Part shown: in pieces, positions 33,888 through 43,232 of the stretch | Position numbering within the stretch: the stretch's first letter is position 1 | Layout of the letters: each line of letters begins with the position of its first letter | DNA from: Polyangiaceae bacterium | GTDB taxonomy: Bacteria; Myxococcota_A; Polyangia; Polyangiales; Polyangiaceae | DNA: 64,000 nt | Assembly (NCBI GenBank): GCA_020633235.1 | Contig: JACKEA010000005.1 | Coordinates: 496,001 to 560,000, forward strand | Direction of reading: 5' to 3' | The notes under the pieces: model-generated | The model's database searches: none | What the model saw: the letters and a program-made list of their open reading frames with translations, nothing else | What the model was told of the DNA's origin: nothing | Translations under genes and position numbers: made by a program

Positions 33888-35456
33888 ATGGACGCGAAGA
33901 AAGACGAGCTGGCGGGCGGCATTGGTGAAATCGATCGCGGGCGCTTGTTCCAGCGCCTGGGCCTGTCGGAGGAAAACCTCGGGACCTTCCACGGCGAGTG
34001 GATCGGCTCGGGGGACGTGCTGGAGGTGACCACGCCCATCGACGGCAGCGTCATCGCTCGCGTGAAGCAGTGCACCGAAGCCGAGTACGACCAGGTGATC
34101 GATCGCGCCCAAGCTGCGTTTCGCGCCTGGCGCGTGGTGCCCGCCCCGAAGCGGGGTGAGGTGGTGCGACGCCTGGGCCACGCGCTGCGCGAGCACAAGC
34201 GGGAGCTCGGAGCCCTGGTCGCGCTGGAGAACGGCAAGATCCGCGCAGAGGGCGAGGGCGAGGTCCAGGAGATGATCGACATCTGCGACTTCGCCGTGGG
34301 TCTCTCGCGGCAGCTCTATGGGCTCACCATGCACTCCGAGCGCCCCGGCCATCGCATGTACGAGCAATGGCATCCGCTCGGCGTGGTGGGCGTGATCAGC
34401 GCCTTCAACTTCCCGGTGGCGGTGTGGTCGTGGAACGCGGCCCTGGCCTGGGCGTGCGGCGACGCCGTGGTGTGGAAGCCCTCGAGCAAGGTGCCGCTCA
34501 CGGCCATCGCCTGTGCCAAGATCGCCGCCCGCGTGTTCGAAGATAGCGGCTTCGATCCCGCGCTTTCGTCCCTGGTCATCGGCCGCGGCGCCACCGTGGG
34601 CGAGCGCATGCTGACGGATCCGAGGGTTCCGCTGATCAGCGCCACCGGCTCCTGCCGCATGGGGCACCGCGTGGGGCGCATCGTGGGCGAGCGGCTCGGG
34701 CGCACCATCTTGGAGCTCGGCGGCAACAACGCCATCATCGTCAGCGAGCATGCCGATCTGGAAATGGCCGTGCGCGCCATCCTGTTCGGCGCCGTGGGCA
34801 CCGCGGGCCAACGCTGCACCTCCACGCGGCGCATCCTGTGTCACGAGAAGGTCTACGACACCCTGAAGGATCGGTTGGTGAAGGCCTACGGGCAGGTCGA
34901 GATTGGCGACCCGCTGGCGGACGGCACGCTGATGGGCCCGCTGATCGACACCGGCGCCGTGGACGACATGATGCGCGCCATCGCCCAGGTGAAGGAGCAG
35001 GGCGGCAGCATCGTGTGCGGCGGCGAGAAGCTCAGCGGAGAGCAGTACCCCGGCGGCTGCTACGTCACGCCCTGCATCGCCGAGGTGAAGAACGATTTCC
35101 CCATCGTGCAAGACGAAACCTTCGCGCCCCTTTTGTACTTGATCCGCTACTCGAATCTGGACGAAGCCATCGCGCTGCACAACGACGTGCCGCAGGGTCT
35201 TTCCAGCGCCATCTTCACGACCAATCTGCTGGAGGCCGAAGCCTTCTTGAGCCAAGTGGGCAGCGATTGCGGCATTGCCAACGTCAACATCGGCACCAGC
35301 GGCGCGGAGATCGGCGGCGCCTTCGGCGGCGAGAAGGAGACCGGCGGCGGTCGCGAGAGCGGGTCGGATGCCTGGCGCGCGTACATGCGGCGCCAGACCA
35401 ACACCATCAACTACAGCCGGGAGCTTCCCCTGGCCCAAGGCATCAAGTTCGGCTGA
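33888..35456 (+). CDS. Aldehyde dehydrogenase, ALDH7 (aminoadipate-semialdehyde dehydrogenase-like)
   Basis: NAD-dependent oxidation of an aldehyde. The 522-residue enzyme contains FNFPVAVWSWNAALAWACGDAVVWKPSSKVPL (cofactor site), LELGGNNAIIV with the catalytic Glu, and GTAGQRCTSTRRI with the catalytic Cys. RCTSTRR, GAFGGEKETGGGRESGSDAWRAYMRRQTNTINY and the overall layout point to the ALDH7/antiquitin branch, which oxidises alpha-aminoadipate semialdehyde in lysine breakdown. The gene is monocistronic. I am confident in the family, less so in the substrate. Confidence 0.88.
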   Translation: MDAKKDELAGGIGEIDRGRLFQRLGLSEENLGTFHGEWIGSGDVLEVTTPIDGSVIARVKQCTEAEYDQVIDRAQAAFRAWRVVPAPKRGEVVRRLGHALREHKRELGALVALENGKIRAEGEGEVQEMIDICDFAVGLSRQLYGLTMHSERPGHRMYEQWHPLGVVGVISAFNFPVAVWSWNAALAWACGDAVVWKPSSKVPLTAIACAKIAARVFEDSGFDPALSSLVIGRGATVGERMLTDPRVPLISATGSCRMGHRVGRIVGERLGRTILELGGNNAIIVSEHADLEMAVRAILFGAVGTAGQRCTSTRRILCHEKVYDTLKDRLVKAYGQVEIGDPLADGTLMGPLIDTGAVDDMMRAIAQVKEQGGSIVCGGEKLSGEQYPGGCYVTPCIAEVKNDFPIVQDETFAPLLYLIRYSNLDEAIALHNDVPQGLSSAIFTTNLLEAEAFLSQVGSDCGIANVNIGTSGAEIGGAFGGEKETGGGRESGSDAWRAYMRRQTNTINYSRELPLAQGIKFG

Positions 35457-35458
35457 CT

Positions 35459-35491
35459 CTTGTTGGGGCGGCGCGATGCCCGTCGCGCCGG
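35459..35491. repeat. Dispersed palindromic element, type 2 (inverted)
   Basis: CTTGTTGGGG followed by an 8-bp perfect stem, CGGCGCGA and TCGCGCCG, around TGCCCG. It starts 3 bases after the dehydrogenase stop codon. Confidence 0.65.
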
Positions 35492-35552
35492 GTAGGAAAG
35501 AATTTCCATTGCCGGATGAAGGCCGTTCGGCTTCCATCCCGCCCGCTGCAGC

Positions 35553-36173
35553 ATGATCCGCGTCTTCATAGCTGACGACCACCCCGTGCTGCGCGAAGGT
35601 GTGGCCACGGTCATCCGCGGGCAGCAGGACATGGCGTTCGCCGGCCAGTGCTCGCGTGCCGACGACGTCGGCACCAGCAGCGGCTGGGACGTGCTGGTGC
35701 TGGATCTCTCGCTCTCGGGTTGGGACGACGTGGAGCTCGTGCAGGCCGCCAAGGGTGCCAACGCTCGCGGTCGCGTGCTCGTCTACACCCAGATGCCGGA
35801 AGGGGCGCGGGCGCTGCGAGCGCTCAAGGCCGGCGCGGACGGTTTCCTCTCGAAGTCGCGGCCGGTGGAGGATCTGCTCACCGCCATCCGCACCGTGCAC
35901 AGCGAGGGCAAATACGTCACCGGAACGCTGGGGGCGCTGCTCGTGGCGGAGACCTTGAACCCCCGCGGCGCGCCCCACGATGCCCTTTCCGGGCGCGAGA
36001 TGGCGGTGCTCGTGCGACTGGCTTCCGGCATGCGCCAGTCGACCATCGCCGAGGTCTTGGGCGTGCAACCCAGCACCGTGAGCACGCACCTGAAGAGCAT
36101 TCGCCACAAGCTGTCGCTCGAGTCCAACAGCGAGCTCGTGCGCTACGCCGTCGAGCATCGCTTGGTGCGCTGA
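35553..36173 (+). CDS. LuxR/NarL-family response regulator
   Basis: A 206-residue regulator. The receiver domain (about 1-118) has the acidic pair at residues 8-9, phospho-acceptor Asp51 (VLVLDLSLSG), a Thr/Ser at VYTQ and Lys in GFLSKSRP. The C-terminal HTH (about 143-205) shows LSGREMAVLVRLASGMRQSTIAEVLGVQPSTVSTHLKSIRHKL, the LuxR signature. The next gene, a hybrid histidine kinase, starts 3 bases after its stop, so the two are a likely cognate pair. Targets are unknown. Confidence 0.93.
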   Translation: MIRVFIADDHPVLREGVATVIRGQQDMAFAGQCSRADDVGTSSGWDVLVLDLSLSGWDDVELVQAAKGANARGRVLVYTQMPEGARALRALKAGADGFLSKSRPVEDLLTAIRTVHSEGKYVTGTLGALLVAETLNPRGAPHDALSGREMAVLVRLASGMRQSTIAEVLGVQPSTVSTHLKSIRHKLSLESNSELVRYAVEHRLVR

Positions 36174-36176
36174 GCC

Positions 36177-37889
36177 ATGACGGACCGGCGGGTGGACGCC
36201 GAGCTGGTCGTCACGCTGTACGCTTCCGCGACGGCGATGGTGACCGCCAACATGGTGGCGGCGGTGCTGTTCGCTTCGGCCCTCGCCGTGGCGGAGCAGC
36301 ATCCCCCGGCGGCCGTGTGGGCGGTCGTCGTGGTCGCCGTCGGCAGCGTCCGGCTGCTCCTGATCCGAAGCTATCGCCGCGCCGCCCCCAGCGGGGAGGA
36401 GCTGTTTCCGTGGCGACGGCGCTTCACCCTGCACGCGCTCGCCTACGGCGTGGTCTACGGCCTCGGCGTGTGGATGCTGTGGACGCCGCATCCGCTGGCG
36501 CAGCTCGTGGTGTTGCTGTTCCTGGCCTCGGTGTTCCTGGGCGGCATGCTGGGCCTCGCCGCCCACGTGCCCACCTGGGTGGCGTTCACGTCGCCGCTCC
36601 TCGTGGGGCTCGTGGTGCGCGTGCTCAGCAGCTCGGGTCCAATGCAGATCTACGCCGCCACGAACCTCTTGTTCTATGCGGCGGCGCTGTTCTTCGTGCG
36701 GCGCACCAACGCCATGCTGCGTCAGACGATCGCCATGCGCTTCGACAAGGAGCGGTTGCTCGAGGAGCTGCGCGAGGAGAAGCAGCTGGCGGAAGACGCC
36801 AACGCCGCCAAGAGCAAGTTCCTGGCAGCGGCCAGCCACGACTTGCGCCAGCCCCTCCACGCGGTGCGTCTGTTCCTCAGCGCCCTGAGCACCAGCAAGA
36901 GCGACGCCGAGCGGGGGGAGCTGCTCGACAAGCTCACCGGGGCCACCAGCGCCCTCGGGTCCCTGCTGGATTCCTTGCTGGATCTGTCCAGGGCCGACGC
37001 CGGCGTGGTGAAGGCGAGCCCCGGCGTGTTCGCCGCGCGCGGCGTCCTCGACGCCATGGAGCTCGAGTTCGCTGACGTGGCCCGCGCCAAGGGGCTGCGC
37101 TTCTCCGTGATGCCGTGCTCCGTGTGGCTCTCGACGGATCCGGAGCTCTTGACGACGATGCTCCGAAACCTGGTCTCCAACGCCGTGCGCTACACCGAGC
37201 GCGGCGGCGTGGTGGTGGGCTGCCGACGCCGAGAGCGCAGCGCGGTCATCGGCGTGTGGGATACGGGTCCGGGCATTCCCGAAGGGGAGCACGCGGCCAT
37301 CTTCCGCGAGTTCCACCAGCTCGGAAATCCAGCGCGCGCGCGCCAGCTGGGCCTGGGTTTGGGGCTCGCCATCGTGCAGCGCTTCGCTCGCTTGCTCGGT
37401 CACGAGATCGTGCTGGCCTCGCAGCAGGGTGCGGGCTCCTTCTTCGGCCTCGAGGTGCCCCGCGTGGACCGCCGCCCTCCGCAGCCTGCGGAAACCCATA
37501 CCGAACCGGTCTTCCTCGACGACCTGGAGGTGCTCGTGCTCGACGACGATCCGGACGTCGTCGCCGCGACGGAGGCGCTCCTGCGCCGTTGGGGCGCGAC
37601 GCCCGCGGGACATTCCGATCCCGAGGCGGCCCTCGCGGCGGCGGAGCGGGCGCCGCCGGACGTGGTGATCACCGATCTGCGCCTGCCCGGCGAGCGCGAC
37701 GGCTTCGCTTGGCTGGAGGCGTGCCGGCGCCGCCTCGGGTTCGACGTGCCCGCATTGATCGTCACCGGAGACACGGCCCCCGCGGTGCTCCTCGCCGCCT
37801 ACCAGCAGGGGCTCGTGGTGCTGCACAAGCCGGTGGCGCCGGCGGAGCTTCGGGCCGCCCTCGGACGTTTCGCGACGAAGCGTTCGTGA
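36177..37889 (+). CDS. Hybrid histidine kinase with C-terminal receiver
   Basis: A 570-residue sensor. The N-terminal part has about six membrane helices (residues 10-175) and no periplasmic sensor domain. A short coiled coil leads into HisKA (SKFLAAASHDLRQPLHAVRLFLSAL, phospho-acceptor His221). The ATPase domain has NLVSNAVRY (N box), DTGPGIP and LGLGLGLAIVQRFA. The C-terminal receiver has LVLDDDPDVV and phospho-acceptor Asp500 (VVITDLRLPGERDGF). HDLRQPLHA rather than HELRTPL is typical of NahK/ErcS'-like kinases. Coupled to the LuxR-type regulator gene upstream. Confidence 0.92.
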   Translation: MTDRRVDAELVVTLYASATAMVTANMVAAVLFASALAVAEQHPPAAVWAVVVVAVGSVRLLLIRSYRRAAPSGEELFPWRRRFTLHALAYGVVYGLGVWMLWTPHPLAQLVVLLFLASVFLGGMLGLAAHVPTWVAFTSPLLVGLVVRVLSSSGPMQIYAATNLLFYAAALFFVRRTNAMLRQTIAMRFDKERLLEELREEKQLAEDANAAKSKFLAAASHDLRQPLHAVRLFLSALSTSKSDAERGELLDKLTGATSALGSLLDSLLDLSRADAGVVKASPGVFAARGVLDAMELEFADVARAKGLRFSVMPCSVWLSTDPELLTTMLRNLVSNAVRYTERGGVVVGCRRRERSAVIGVWDTGPGIPEGEHAAIFREFHQLGNPARARQLGLGLGLAIVQRFARLLGHEIVLASQQGAGSFFGLEVPRVDRRPPQPAETHTEPVFLDDLEVLVLDDDPDVVAATEALLRRWGATPAGHSDPEAALAAAERAPPDVVITDLRLPGERDGFAWLEACRRRLGFDVPALIVTGDTAPAVLLAAYQQGLVVLHKPVAPAELRAALGRFATKRS

Positions 37890-37910
37890 GGTTCCGCGGC
37901 GGACCAACCC
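37888..37910. repeat. Dispersed palindromic element, type 1 half-copy
   Basis: GAGGTTCCGCGGCGGACCAAC begins at the kinase stop codon. Its CGGACCAAC arm can pair with GTTGGTCCG of the next copy (37926), giving a larger hairpin between two convergent genes. Confidence 0.6.
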
Positions 37911-37925
37911 CCAGGGGCAGATGGA

Positions 37926-37953
37926 TGTTGGTCCGGCGCGATGCCCGTCACGC
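37926..37953. repeat. Dispersed palindromic element, type 2
   Basis: TGTTGGTCCGGCGCG, then ATGCCCGTCACGC. It overlaps the stop codon of the minus-strand kinase gene (37948-37950), so in that sense it is also a 3'-end element. Confidence 0.65.
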
Positions 37954-40900
37954 CTCGGCGCGGGCCGCGACCTCGCGGGCGCGATCTTCACGTCCGAGCG
38001 CCAGCCACTGCGCGCCGGCCAGGGCGTAGAGCTTCCGCGCGCCGTCGGCGTGCCCCGCGGCTCGGGCTTCGTCGGCGGCAAAGCCGGCCATCAGCGGCAG
38101 ATCGACGTCCACCAGCTGCGTCTCCGAGAGCAGCGCCTCGGCGTCCGCCAGGGTGCGATCCCAGGCCGGCCAATCGCGGGCGTGACCGAGGAGCGGCAGC
38201 TCCGAAAGGCGCACCAATGCGAGCCAGGGACGGCGGCCCTGCGCTTCGAGCTCTTGGGCGCAGCTCTTCAGCAGAGGGCCGGCGGCCGTGTGATCGCGGC
38301 GCAGCACCAACACTTGCGCCAAGTTCAAGCGCGGCAGCACCTGCGTCCCAGTGCCGATCGTCGCGAAGCGTTCGAGGGCCTCGCGGTAGTGCCGCTCGGC
38401 GCGGGCCAGATCACCATCGAGGCGCGCGATGTCGCCGAGCACGTTGTGACAGCTGGCCTGACCCCAGCGGTCGCCGTGATCGGCGAAGCGACGGAGGGCG
38501 GCCTCGGCATGAGCGCGCGCGTCGTCCAGGCGGCCGACTTGTTTCACGGCGTCGCTCAGGGTCAGATGGCAGCGCGCTTCGTCCAGCGGCAGCCCGGCGC
38601 GACCGTAGGCGGCGAGACCCGTTTGGGCGTGGACGACTCCGGCTTCGCTCTGACCGCGCTGGATGCACACGTAGGCCGCGAGGTTCTCGGCGCGTCCCAC
38701 GAGCTCGTCGTCCGCCAAGGCGCTGGCCCGCGTGGCGGCTTCCTCGAGCAGCGCGGCAGCGCGGGTCATGTCCCCACGAGTGCGCTCGGAGTTCCCCCCT
38801 TCGAGCAGGGCGCGGGTCAAGACGCGCTCGTCGCTCAGGGCGCGGGCCGCGGTCTCGGCGCGGGCTGCCCAAGCGCTCGCGCCGGCGTAGTCGCCCTGCA
38901 TCTGCGCGATGCGCGCTCGCGTGACCCAGACTTCCGCCTCCTGGGCCGGGGCGCGGGCCGCGCGGGTGGCGTCCAAGGCACACAGCAACGCCGCGCGGAA
39001 GTCGCCGCGCTGGATGAAGCGCCAGGCTCCGGCGAGCAGGGCAGGGAAGGCGCGCTCGAAGTCGTCGGCGCCGAGCCAATGGTGTCCGACGCGCTCGGGC
39101 AGCCCCTGGGGCTCGAGCAGGCGCGCGCAGGCCGCGTGGTGCTCGGCGAGACGTCCGGCATCCCGCGCGCGGAGCTCGAGGCTCTCCCGCAGCATGCCGT
39201 GCACGAAGGTGACGCGATCCGGCGCGCGGGGATCCGCCGTCAGGAGCTTGCGCGCGAGGAGCGCGTCCATGAGGCCGCCGCTGGCGGCAAGTCCGCGCTC
39301 GCGCAGCGCTGCGTGCCACTCGGACAGCTCCACGTGCTCACCCAGCACCGCCAGGAGCTCCAGGGCCGGCGCGTCGTCGGGGCCTCGCCCGGCCAGCACC
39401 TCGTCCAGGTGGCGATCCCAGATGCTGCGCAGATCTTCCGGGATGTCCACGTGGGCGCCGGCGGCGAGGGCGAGGCGACCGCCGTCGGCGACCAGCTCTC
39501 CCCGGCGGATCCACGCCCCCACCAGCTGGACCAAGAACAGCGGGTTCCCGGCGGAGCGACGCTCCACCTCCAGAGCCAGATCACCGGAGAGCCCCAAGAG
39601 CCCGCGGACCAACGCGGGCCATTCGCTCTCCGGCAGGGGCGGCACCGCGAGGGTGCACGTTTCCGGCGCGTGCAGCACGCGCTCCAAGAGCTCGGCTTCC
39701 ACGGGACGCTCCGCGAGCGCTTCGTCGCGCAGCGTGAGCAGCACCAACACCGGCAATCCGCTGCGGTTCACGAGGTGCTCGGCGAAGCCGAGGGCGTCCA
39801 CGTCCTCGTGCACGTCGTCGAGCCACAGCACCACCGGCCGTTCACGACACTCCCAGGCGACGATGCGCGCAGCCGCGGCGTGGCGCTCCGCCGGCGAGCG
39901 AAACACGACGCTGCCATCGGAGGGTGACAGCACCTCGCTCAGCGCGTCCGGATCCGGCTCCTGATAGCGCGCGCACAAGAGCTCCATGCGGGCGACGAGA
40001 TCCGCGCGCGACAGATCCAGACAGCGCAGGTGGGCCCGGAGCTTGTGCCCGAGGTCACCGCGGGCGCCGATGGGCGTCATCACGCCCGTTTCGTGACCCA
40101 GCTGGCACAACCACTCGCACAGCCGGCTCTTGCCGGTGCCGGCGGCGCCGCGCAGCACCACCGCCCGCGGCGCGCGTGCGGCGTGCACGTCCGCGAGGGC
40201 CTGCCACAGCGTATCTCGCTCCGCCTCGCGCCCCGCGAGGGGAACCGGGCGCATGCCGTAGAGCCCGAGCCCCACGTCGTCGATCTCCCGCGGTCGGGGC
40301 GGGGGATCCACCGCGCGCCAGGGCGGGATCGGAAGCTCCACGGCGGCGGGCAGCTCGGTTCGGGCGCCAGCGGCCCGCAGCAGCTGTTCCACCACGCTCA
40401 CCTCGGTGCGGGTGGCCGGCACCGTCACCTCGAGCTCTTCCAAGAGCGCCACGCCGCTCGGGATCAACGTCTCCAACCCCACCGCCGCCGTCAGCTCGGC
40501 TTCGGTGCCCTTCGCGTCACCCAGCTCTTGGAGGGCGGCGAGAGCATCGGCAGCGCGTCGGAAGCGCATCGCCGGATTGGTCTCCACCAGCTTCGCGATC
40601 CAAGCCGGAAGCCCCGCGGGTACCGCCGGCACTCGCGCCGGCGCGGGCCGATGACCGAGGCGCACCTGACCCCGGAGTAGCTTCAGCGCCACGCAGCCGA
40701 CGGCATAGAGATCCGTCCACGGTCCCTCTTCTCGCAAGTGTCCGACGAGCTGCTCCGGCGCCATGTAGGCGCGGGTGCCGCCGGTGGGCACCGCCACGCT
40801 CGAGAGTCCCGGCGCCCGCGCGATGCCGAAGTCCGCGAGTCGGAGATCTTCGAGGTCGCCCGTGGGGAGCAGCACGTTGTTGGGCTTCACGTCCCGGTGC

Positions 40901-41307
40901 AGCACGCCGCGCGCGTGGGCGTGCCCGAGCGCTCTTAGCAGCGCTCCGAGCGCTCGACGGATCTCCGTCCAGCTCGCGAGCGGGGCGCGCTCCAGCAGGC
41001 TCCCGCCGCTGATCCACTCCATCACCAGGTACGGGCTGCCCGCCTCCAGCCGCCGTGAGCGCGCCGCCGTGGCTTCCGAGACGTGCCCGTAGTCGAAGAC
41101 GCGGATCACGTTGTCGTGGTCGAGGGCCGCGACCGCCCGCACCTCGTTCTGGAAGTACCTCGAGAACACCGAGTCCTGCGCCGACGCCACGCGGATCACC
41201 TTCACTGCCACGGGCTTGTGCCCGCGCGTCGTCCGGCCCCGCCACACCTCGCCCATGCCACCGCGAGCGACGGGCTCCTCGAGCTCGAAGGGGCCGAGCG
41301 GGATCAC
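37948..41307 (-). CDS. Ser/Thr protein kinase fused to an AAA ATPase and TPR array
   Basis: A 1119-residue cytoplasmic protein. The kinase domain (about 7-262) has ARGGMGEVWRG, catalytic Lys36 (VAVKVI), HRDVKPNN (138-143), DFG (159-161) and APE. Then a linker, and an Orc1/AAA16-type ATPase beginning GREAERDTLWQAL, with Walker A RGAAGTGKS (387-395), Walker B-like PVVLWLDDVHED and a helical region to about 720. The rest is a series of TPR units. This plan is common in myxobacterial signalling giants thought to act as switch ATPases. Convergent with the hybrid histidine kinase gene; functional link not shown. Confidence 0.9.
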   Translation of the reverse strand: MIPLGPFELEEPVARGGMGEVWRGRTTRGHKPVAVKVIRVASAQDSVFSRYFQNEVRAVAALDHDNVIRVFDYGHVSEATAARSRRLEAGSPYLVMEWISGGSLLERAPLASWTEIRRALGALLRALGHAHARGVLHRDVKPNNVLLPTGDLEDLRLADFGIARAPGLSSVAVPTGGTRAYMAPEQLVGHLREEGPWTDLYAVGCVALKLLRGQVRLGHRPAPARVPAVPAGLPAWIAKLVETNPAMRFRRAADALAALQELGDAKGTEAELTAAVGLETLIPSGVALLEELEVTVPATRTEVSVVEQLLRAAGARTELPAAVELPIPPWRAVDPPPRPREIDDVGLGLYGMRPVPLAGREAERDTLWQALADVHAARAPRAVVLRGAAGTGKSRLCEWLCQLGHETGVMTPIGARGDLGHKLRAHLRCLDLSRADLVARMELLCARYQEPDPDALSEVLSPSDGSVVFRSPAERHAAAARIVAWECRERPVVLWLDDVHEDVDALGFAEHLVNRSGLPVLVLLTLRDEALAERPVEAELLERVLHAPETCTLAVPPLPESEWPALVRGLLGLSGDLALEVERRSAGNPLFLVQLVGAWIRRGELVADGGRLALAAGAHVDIPEDLRSIWDRHLDEVLAGRGPDDAPALELLAVLGEHVELSEWHAALRERGLAASGGLMDALLARKLLTADPRAPDRVTFVHGMLRESLELRARDAGRLAEHHAACARLLEPQGLPERVGHHWLGADDFERAFPALLAGAWRFIQRGDFRAALLCALDATRAARAPAQEAEVWVTRARIAQMQGDYAGASAWAARAETAARALSDERVLTRALLEGGNSERTRGDMTRAAALLEEAATRASALADDELVGRAENLAAYVCIQRGQSEAGVVHAQTGLAAYGRAGLPLDEARCHLTLSDAVKQVGRLDDARAHAEAALRRFADHGDRWGQASCHNVLGDIARLDGDLARAERHYREALERFATIGTGTQVLPRLNLAQVLVLRRDHTAAGPLLKSCAQELEAQGRRPWLALVRLSELPLLGHARDWPAWDRTLADAEALLSETQLVDVDLPLMAGFAADEARAAGHADGARKLYALAGAQWLALGREDRAREVAARAEA

Positions 41308-41412
41308 ACCCCAAGACTACCGCGTTTGGCTTGGGGGTTGGACGAGCTGGATGGGAGCGCGCCGGTGTGGTGGCTCGGTCAGCGCATCGTGCGCCGCCGT
41401 CGGGCCCGGAAG

Positions 41413-42966
41413 CTACTCGATGGCGCCGATGTTGGGTGAGCTATCGCGCGGCTTGCCGAAGAAGTCCGTGGTCGGAATCGTGACCGCCCCGTTCGAGCCC
41501 GTGCCTGCGTTCAAGAGCGGGCTGCCGGCCTTGGGCGTGAACATGTCCGGGGTGGGGTTCGACACCTTGGCGCCGCTCTGCCCCGGGATCTGGGAGAAGC
41601 CCGGATCGCCGCCCACCAGGTCGTGCGCGCCGTCCGTCCACTGACCCAGGGAGGTGCCGAAGAAGTTGTAGTCCCCGTGGTGCTCCGCCGCGTTGTAGCT
41701 GCCGCCGATGTGGGCGAAGTTGATGCTGAGGATCACGTTGTTGACCAGGTTCAGGTCCTTCACGTGCTTGCCCACGGAGAGCCCACCGTAGGCGCCTTGC
41801 TTCTGTCCCCACAGCACGTTGTTCACCAGCTGCACGCCGTTGGCGTCCTCGATGTAGGCGACGAAGCCGGTGTCGTAGCTGTACAGGATGTTGTTTGCGA
41901 GCAAGATGTTCTGGCAGTAGTCCGCAGCGCCGGCGCCCAGGCTATCCGCCCAGTTGCCGAAGAAGAAGGCGGAGGTGCTGGTCATGTCGTAAGCGAAGTT
42001 GCCGATGAACTCGCTGTCCTTCAGGGCGTAGATCTCGAAGCCGTCGCTGTGGCCGTTGTAACAGGGACCGCAGCCGCCGTCGGTTCCGCAGCCGTGCAGC
42101 GCGTAGATCGAGTTGCCGTGGAACTTGACGTTCTTGGAGCTGGTAATGCTCACGCCGTCGTCGGCGGCGTCGTGGATCTTGCAGCCGATCACGGAGACGC
42201 CGTCCCCCGTGGAGCTCATGCCGGTGCACGCTCCGGCGCTGTGCTTGCCGCCGCTCTTGGCGAAGGCGCCGTCCACGTCCACGTTGGCGAAGGTCACGTT
42301 GTTGCCGCCAATGTCGACCACGGTGCTCTTGAAGCTGCCCACGGCGCGGGTGGCATTGCGACCGTCGAAGTCCCAGTCCGAGGTCTTGAACTGCAGGGTC
42401 CCGAACTTGGCCTCGCCGCTCGCGTAGCTCGCGTCCCAGCCAGTGTCGGTGCCATGATCCGCGGCCGTGGCGCGCACCACGTGGATGAGCTGGCCGCCGG
42501 ACGCGGCGTCGTCGAAGCTCACCGAGCCGTAGTCGCCGGCGGCCACGAAGTAGGTATGCCCGCGGGTGAGCTTGCTCGGTATGTCCGTGAGGGCGTTGTC
42601 CCAGTCGCTGCCGTCGCCGGAGCCCGTGGCGCCGGCGCGCACGAAGTGGCAATCGCCGTTGCACACCGTGGGCGGCGCGCCGCCCGTTCCGCCGCTACCC
42701 GCAGTGCCGCCGCTCCCCGCAGCACCGCCCGTTCCGCCTCCGCCGCTCCCCGCGGCGCCGCCGGTTCCGCCGCCGCCGCCGTCACCGGCCACGCCGCCCG
42801 ATCCGCTTCCGCCGCCGCCGCCGCTACCGCTTCCGCCGCCGCTACCGCTGGCAGCTCCAGACCCGGATCCCCCGCCGGATCCGCCGCTCCCGTCGTCTCC
42901 GCCGCAGCCCGCCCCCAGGGCCAGCACCAGGACCGCTCCCAAGACGCCAACGCTCCGTCCTCGCAT
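41413..42966 (-). CDS. Secreted parallel beta-helix lipoprotein
   Basis: The signal peptide ends LALGAGCGGD (lipobox). About 80 residues of Gly/Ser linker follow, then a right-handed beta-helix domain (about 100-517) with repeated short strands such as GNNVTFANVDVDGAF, GDGVSVIGCKIHDAADDGVSITSSKNVKFHGNSIYAL and NLVNNVILSINFAHIGG. These resemble pectate-lyase-like/DUF1565 proteins. The C terminus SSPNIGAIE is typical of polysaccharide-binding or lyase beta-helix proteins. The catalytic residues cannot be assigned. Likely cell-surface carbohydrate processing. Confidence 0.75.
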   Translation of the reverse strand: MRGRSVGVLGAVLVLALGAGCGGDDGSGGSGGGSGSGAASGSGGGSGSGGGGGSGSGGVAGDGGGGGTGGAAGSGGGGTGGAAGSGGTAGSGGTGGAPPTVCNGDCHFVRAGATGSGDGSDWDNALTDIPSKLTRGHTYFVAAGDYGSVSFDDAASGGQLIHVVRATAADHGTDTGWDASYASGEAKFGTLQFKTSDWDFDGRNATRAVGSFKSTVVDIGGNNVTFANVDVDGAFAKSGGKHSAGACTGMSSTGDGVSVIGCKIHDAADDGVSITSSKNVKFHGNSIYALHGCGTDGGCGPCYNGHSDGFEIYALKDSEFIGNFAYDMTSTSAFFFGNWADSLGAGAADYCQNILLANNILYSYDTGFVAYIEDANGVQLVNNVLWGQKQGAYGGLSVGKHVKDLNLVNNVILSINFAHIGGSYNAAEHHGDYNFFGTSLGQWTDGAHDLVGGDPGFSQIPGQSGAKVSNPTPDMFTPKAGSPLLNAGTGSNGAVTIPTTDFFGKPRDSSPNIGAIE

Positions 42967-43030
42967 ACTCCGAGCCTAGCCGAGCGCCGCTGGCGTGGGC
43001 CTTACCAAGCCTGCGCGGATCGTCTCCTGG

Positions 43031-43054
43031 GGGTTGGTTCGCCGCGGTTCCGCC
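43031..43054. repeat. Dispersed palindromic element, type 1 half-copy
   Basis: GGTTGGTTCGCCGCGGTTCCGCC, the left arm and loop, in the divergent gap before the activase gene. Confidence 0.5.
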
Positions 43055-43190
43055 ACTGACGACCGCATTCTCCAGTGGCTCCCGAGGACCGCAGCCGCCG
43101 CAGGCGTCGCTGCTCCGGGCGGCCGCAAATGTTCGGATCTTCGTGAGCCGAGTGACGACGATCAAGACGCGTTGCGGCGTCGCACAAGCT

Positions 43191-43222
43191 GCTGACGTCA
43201 GCGTCAGTCGATGACGTTACCC
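43191..43222 (+). promoter_or_regulatory. TGACGTCA palindrome upstream of the activase gene
   Basis: The 12-bp perfect palindrome GCTGACGTCAGC (43191-43202) is followed by further TGAC motifs (GTCAGTCGATGACGTTA) ending about 15 bases before the ATG. Likely an operator; no known regulator is assigned. Confidence 0.4.
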
Positions 43223-43232
43223 TGGCGGCGTC

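Noticed and set aside
32715..38081. Very long open frame (about 1788 codons) on the minus strand across the dehydrogenase and two-component genes
   Set aside because: It is antisense to four well-supported genes, has no recognisable domain, and its length reflects high third-position GC, which suppresses stop codons.
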